Positions 32,089 through 33,391 of a stretch of DNA of 33,391 nt are shown in pieces. The stretch is from a virus: the IMG/VR virus record IMGVR_UViG_3300006803_000047, positions 1-33,391 of that record; one strand, 5' to 3'. The notes under the pieces were generated by a model. It saw only the letters and a list, made by a program, of their open reading frames with translations, made no database searches and was not told the DNA's origin. The position numbers were made by a program, and so were the translations under genes. Numbering within the stretch: position 1 is the first letter of the stretch; every line of letters starts with the position of its first letter.

Positions 32089-32667
32089 TTAGAAGTTGTA
32101 AGAGAGTTCTACAACGTGTGTTTCTTCCGCTACACCAGTATCAAACTTGTATCCGAGGGAGAAGTGCTCAAATGAACGTGCAATTCCTACACCGGAATGG
32201 TCAGTACCTGCGAAGGCAGTAACATCGAAGTCCGCAATTTTTCTAGAAACGCTTCCCACGTAGTATTCAGCCTGTGTTTCCAGGTCATGATAGACGTATG
32301 CAGAAAACATACCATAACTTGCGCCAAAGTAGAGCTCCTGTGCTTCGTCGCTCAACTCTACCGCGTCACCGTAGTAGTCATACTGTAGGTATCCAAAGTC
32401 AACCGACAGGGAATCCGTAAGTTTGGGGGCGAAACCAACGAGGTAGTTTGCCTCCGTAGAAGCTTCAACACCTTTCAAGGTTGACGCCCAGAAAGTTCCA
32501 TACAATCCGGCATCACTTTTCGCTGTAAGAGAGACTTGGAGCGCGGGGTCTTCCTCCGTTTGCGTTACTCCTCGAAAAACATATTGTGAACTTAAACCAA
32601 TGCTTCCAGAAACTTCAGCAAGTGCTTCGCCTCCGAAAATCAACAGTCCCATAATTAAATACTTCAT
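32089..32667 (-). CDS. TorF-like outer-membrane beta-barrel protein, 192 aa
   Basis: It has a signal peptide (MKYLIMGLLIFGGEALA, cleavage likely before EVSG). The mature start GSIGLSSQYVFRGVTQTEED matches the signature S-x-x-Y-V-F-R-G-V-x-Q of the TorF/TIGR02001 putative porin family of proteobacteria. Alternating strands follow, including FGYLQYDYYG and YFGASYGMFSAYVYHD. It ends in a terminal Phe (VVELSYNF), the signal read by the outer-membrane assembly machinery. It is a single-gene unit with its own promoter, AAAGGAG ribosome site and terminator, at the edge of the morphogenesis block. It is most likely a host-modifying cargo gene that changes the cell surface, for example to exclude other phages. 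That role is inferred. Confidence 0.8.
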   Translation of the reverse strand: MKYLIMGLLIFGGEALAEVSGSIGLSSQYVFRGVTQTEEDPALQVSLTAKSDAGLYGTFWASTLKGVEASTEANYLVGFAPKLTDSLSVDFGYLQYDYYGDAVELSDEAQELYFGASYGMFSAYVYHDLETQAEYYVGSVSRKIADFDVTAFAGTDHSGVGIARSFEHFSLGYKFDTGVAEETHVVELSYNF

Positions 32668-32685
32668 TAACTTCTCCTTTTTTAC

Positions 32686-32697
32686 TTTCTCGAGAAA
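32686..32697. promoter_or_regulatory. Palindrome TTTCTCGAGAAA in torF leader
   Basis: This perfect 12-bp palindrome lies in the leader of the torF-like transcript, about 7 nt upstream of the AAAGGAG ribosome site. Another TTTCTC follows at about 32704-32709 and can pair with the central GAGAAA. It could be an operator or a leader RNA hairpin affecting translation. Confidence 0.4.
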
Positions 32698-32727
32698 TTC
32701 ATAGTTTCTCCATTATTATTAAAAAAT

Positions 32728-32756
32728 AGTATATAATAAAATTTTTCGAAAGTCAA
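32728..32756 (-). promoter_or_regulatory. Sigma-70-type promoter for torF-like gene
   Basis: On the minus strand TTGACT (32751-32756), a 17-bp spacer and TATACT (32728-32733) use the same hexamers as the chaperone promoter at 2281-2309. The leader to ATG 32667 would be about 54 nt. A TTTCGAAA palindrome lies directly after the -35 box. Confidence 0.75.
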
Positions 32757-33008
32757 GAACAATTTTTCCAATCTTCCGAAGTCTCTTTCCCTCTTCCAGA
32801 TAGTTTTTTCTCGTTTTTTCGAAATTGGTTAATTTTTTCCAGGGGACTTTCAAAAAATACGAAAAAACGCACCCGTATCAGCTTTTTCGATTTCGATTTT
32901 TTGGATTTCTCTTTGTGGTTTACGTGAGGATGGGCGCGAGCGCGACCATTATCACTGGGTCTTATAACCGCCCCCGCCTACTATCATTCACAATGATGTA
33001 GCAAAAAG
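32757..33008. other. Non-coding divergent region, T-rich then GC-rich
   Basis: There is no convincing gene here. The first half is T-rich on the plus strand, with two identical TTTTTCGAAA copies (32742-32751 and 32815-32824) and a related TTTTTCGATTTCGA near 32883. The second half is more GC-rich (GGGCGCGAGCGCG near 32932) and contains a small dyad ATCATT-CAC-AATGAT just upstream of the first sigma-54 motif. Confidence 0.5.
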
Positions 33009-33026
33009 TTGGCACGGTCTATGCAT
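33009..33026 (+). promoter_or_regulatory. Sigma-54 (RpoN) promoter P1
   Basis: TTGGCACGGTCTATGCAT has the required GG (33011-33012), ten bases, and GC (33023-33024), and matches the TGGCACG-N4-TTGCA consensus in all but one position. The predicted start is near 33036, on top of the first NtrC-like site. No ORF starts nearby, so it would give a leader of about 240 nt for the gene at 33279. Confidence 0.7.
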
Positions 33027-33035
33027 AGAGGGGGC

Positions 33036-33050
33036 GCACCACAATGGTGC
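33036..33050. promoter_or_regulatory. NtrC-like site 1
   Basis: GCACCACAATGGTGC is a dyad with 6-bp arms GCACCA/TGGTGC, matching the known NtrC target pattern GCACCA-N3-TGGTGC. Its centre is about 207 bp upstream of the predicted P2 start. Confidence 0.65.
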
Positions 33051-33056
33051 AACGAC

Positions 33057-33071
33057 GCACCATAATAGGGC
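33057..33071. promoter_or_regulatory. NtrC-like site 2 (weaker)
   Basis: GCACCATAATAGGGC keeps the left arm exactly and 4 of 6 bases of the right arm. It is centred 21 bp from site 1, two helical turns, so proteins on both sites would lie on the same DNA face. Confidence 0.5.
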
Positions 33072-33076
33072 GGCCC

Positions 33077-33089
33077 TAACCTGTTGATA
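33077..33089 (-). promoter_or_regulatory. IHF consensus site 1
   Basis: Minus-strand TATCAACAGGTTA is an exact fit to the IHF consensus WATCAANNNNTTR. It lies between NtrC-like sites 2 and 3. IHF bends DNA to bring enhancer-bound activators to sigma-54 polymerase. Confidence 0.5.
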
Positions 33090-33132
33090 TTGTTAGAGTT
33101 TTTCTAAATTACTATCATATTGATTGAAATCG

Positions 33133-33149
33133 TGCTCCATTATGGTGCA
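33133..33149. promoter_or_regulatory. NtrC-like site 3
   Basis: TGCTCCATTATGGTGCA has a full right arm (TGGTGCA) and one mismatch in the left. Its centre is about 109 bp upstream of the predicted P2 start, almost the same distance as the main NtrC site of E. coli glnAp2. Confidence 0.6.
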
Positions 33150-33191
33150 GCCACACCCCTAAAATAAGGCTCTATCCTGGGCAGGCGCGCG

Positions 33192-33204
33192 TAACCTATT
33201 GATT
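33192..33204 (-). promoter_or_regulatory. IHF consensus site 2
   Basis: Minus-strand AATCAATAGGTTA again fits WATCAANNNNTTR exactly. It is centred about 52 bp upstream of the predicted P2 start, between site 3 and P2, where IHF sites are often found in sigma-54 promoters. Confidence 0.55.
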
Positions 33205-33222
33205 TATAAGGGAAAGCAAAAG

Positions 33223-33240
33223 TTGGCACGACTCCTGCAT
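33223..33240 (+). promoter_or_regulatory. Sigma-54 (RpoN) promoter P2
   Basis: TTGGCACGACTCCTGCAT has GG (33225-33226), ten bases, and GC (33237-33238). The predicted start is about 33250, giving a 29-nt leader with AAAGGA at 33264-33269. It shares the upstream context GCAAAA(A)GTTGGCACG with P1. Confidence 0.75.
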
Positions 33241-33278
33241 ATATATAGATAGAAAGAAAAATTAAAGGATATAAAATC

Positions 33279-33391
33279 ATGACAAAATATACACTCTGGA
33301 GTGAGGTACAACGCGCTGATTTCTTGCCAGAAGACGGCAAGAGCTATCGCAAAATCGGGCAATATGTTGTTGCCTGTTCATTCGATGCTAT
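33279..33391 (+). CDS. Start of an unrecognised rightward gene (37 codons visible)
   Basis: The ATG at 33279 is preceded by AAAGGA with 9 nt spacing, and the frame stays open to the window edge. The visible part begins MTKYTLWSEVQRADFLPEDG and continues with a basic and then hydrophobic stretch (KIGQYVVACSFDA). It is too short to assign a family. It is the only clear plus-strand gene here and the one expected to be driven by the sigma-54 promoter P2. It probably opens the non-structural half of the genome. Its base composition is slightly more GC-rich than the structural block. Confidence 0.7.
   Translation, partial: MTKYTLWSEVQRADFLPEDGKSYRKIGQYVVACSFDA

Noticed and set aside
33090-33118. 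Plus-strand sigma-70-like promoter TTGTTA-17-TATCAT
   Set aside because: The -35 matches only 4 of 6 bases and it lies in AT-rich DNA between IHF and NtrC-like sites. Possible as a weak basal promoter but not well enough supported.
33140-33340. Minus-strand open frame of 66 codons across the sigma-54 region
   Set aside because: It overlaps the promoter, IHF and NtrC-like motifs and the start of the rightward gene, and has no ribosome site.
1-33391. tRNA genes, integrase, attachment sites, insertion sequences
   Set aside because: Nothing with the right motifs or structure was seen on either strand by reading. A tRNA scan was not possible.

Overview
The window is part of an AT-rich genome of a tailed dsDNA phage with a siphovirus-type long tail. 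It could be an induced or integrated prophage, but no integrase or attachment site is visible. Nearly all genes lie on the minus strand and form a virion-morphogenesis block, read from right to left. Supporting hallmarks are the large terminase, an HK97-type portal, a fused prohead protease and capsid protein, a gp6-like connector, a tail terminator, a tail tube protein, frameshifted tail chaperones and a tape measure protein cut by the left edge. The control region at the right end carries motifs of NtrC, sigma-54 and IHF, and one gene encodes a TorF-like outer-membrane barrel. Together these suggest a Gram-negative, probably gammaproteobacterial and possibly marine, host. The host assignment is an inference.

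Layout from right to left. 33279-33391 (+): start of an unrecognised rightward gene. 32757-33278: non-coding control region with two sigma-54-type promoters, three NtrC-like dyads and two exact IHF consensus sites. 32089-32667 (-): TorF-like outer-membrane protein as a stand-alone unit with its own promoter and terminator. 31273-32008 (-): probable small terminase with a consensus promoter almost abutting its start, then a coiled-coil/membrane-anchor protein. 17062-31269 (-): one uninterrupted 4,735-codon reading frame for a giant modular fibre. 12145-17050 (-): three further presumed tail or adhesion proteins. 11364-12134 (-): a Cys-cluster protein and three very basic mini-proteins. 9951-11255 (-): large terminase. 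5959-9883 (-): HNH protein, portal, a small head protein and protease-capsid fusion. 2388-5887 (-): neck and tail tube genes. 1-2230 (-): tail chaperones with a programmed -1 frameshift, then tape measure.

Transcription looks modular. Five minus-strand sigma-70-type promoters with exactly 17-bp spacers precede torF, terS, terL, the HNH/portal/capsid operon and the chaperone/tape-measure operon. Strong hairpins follow torF, the capsid gene and the tail tube gene. Within operons the genes are tightly packed, often with TAATG stop/start overlaps. Two translational devices adjust stoichiometry: the -1 slip A AAT TTT in the chaperone pair, and an internal Shine-Dalgarno plus ATG that would make a protease-free capsid protein from inside the fusion gene.

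The two most unusual things are the right-hand control region, which looks like a host nitrogen-regulation (glnA-type) enhancer/promoter driving a phage gene, and the giant fibre. The fibre has about 40 LTDVD-type repeats with five large cassettes inserted, four of which carry seven-bladed FG-GAP propellers embedded in a split small beta domain.
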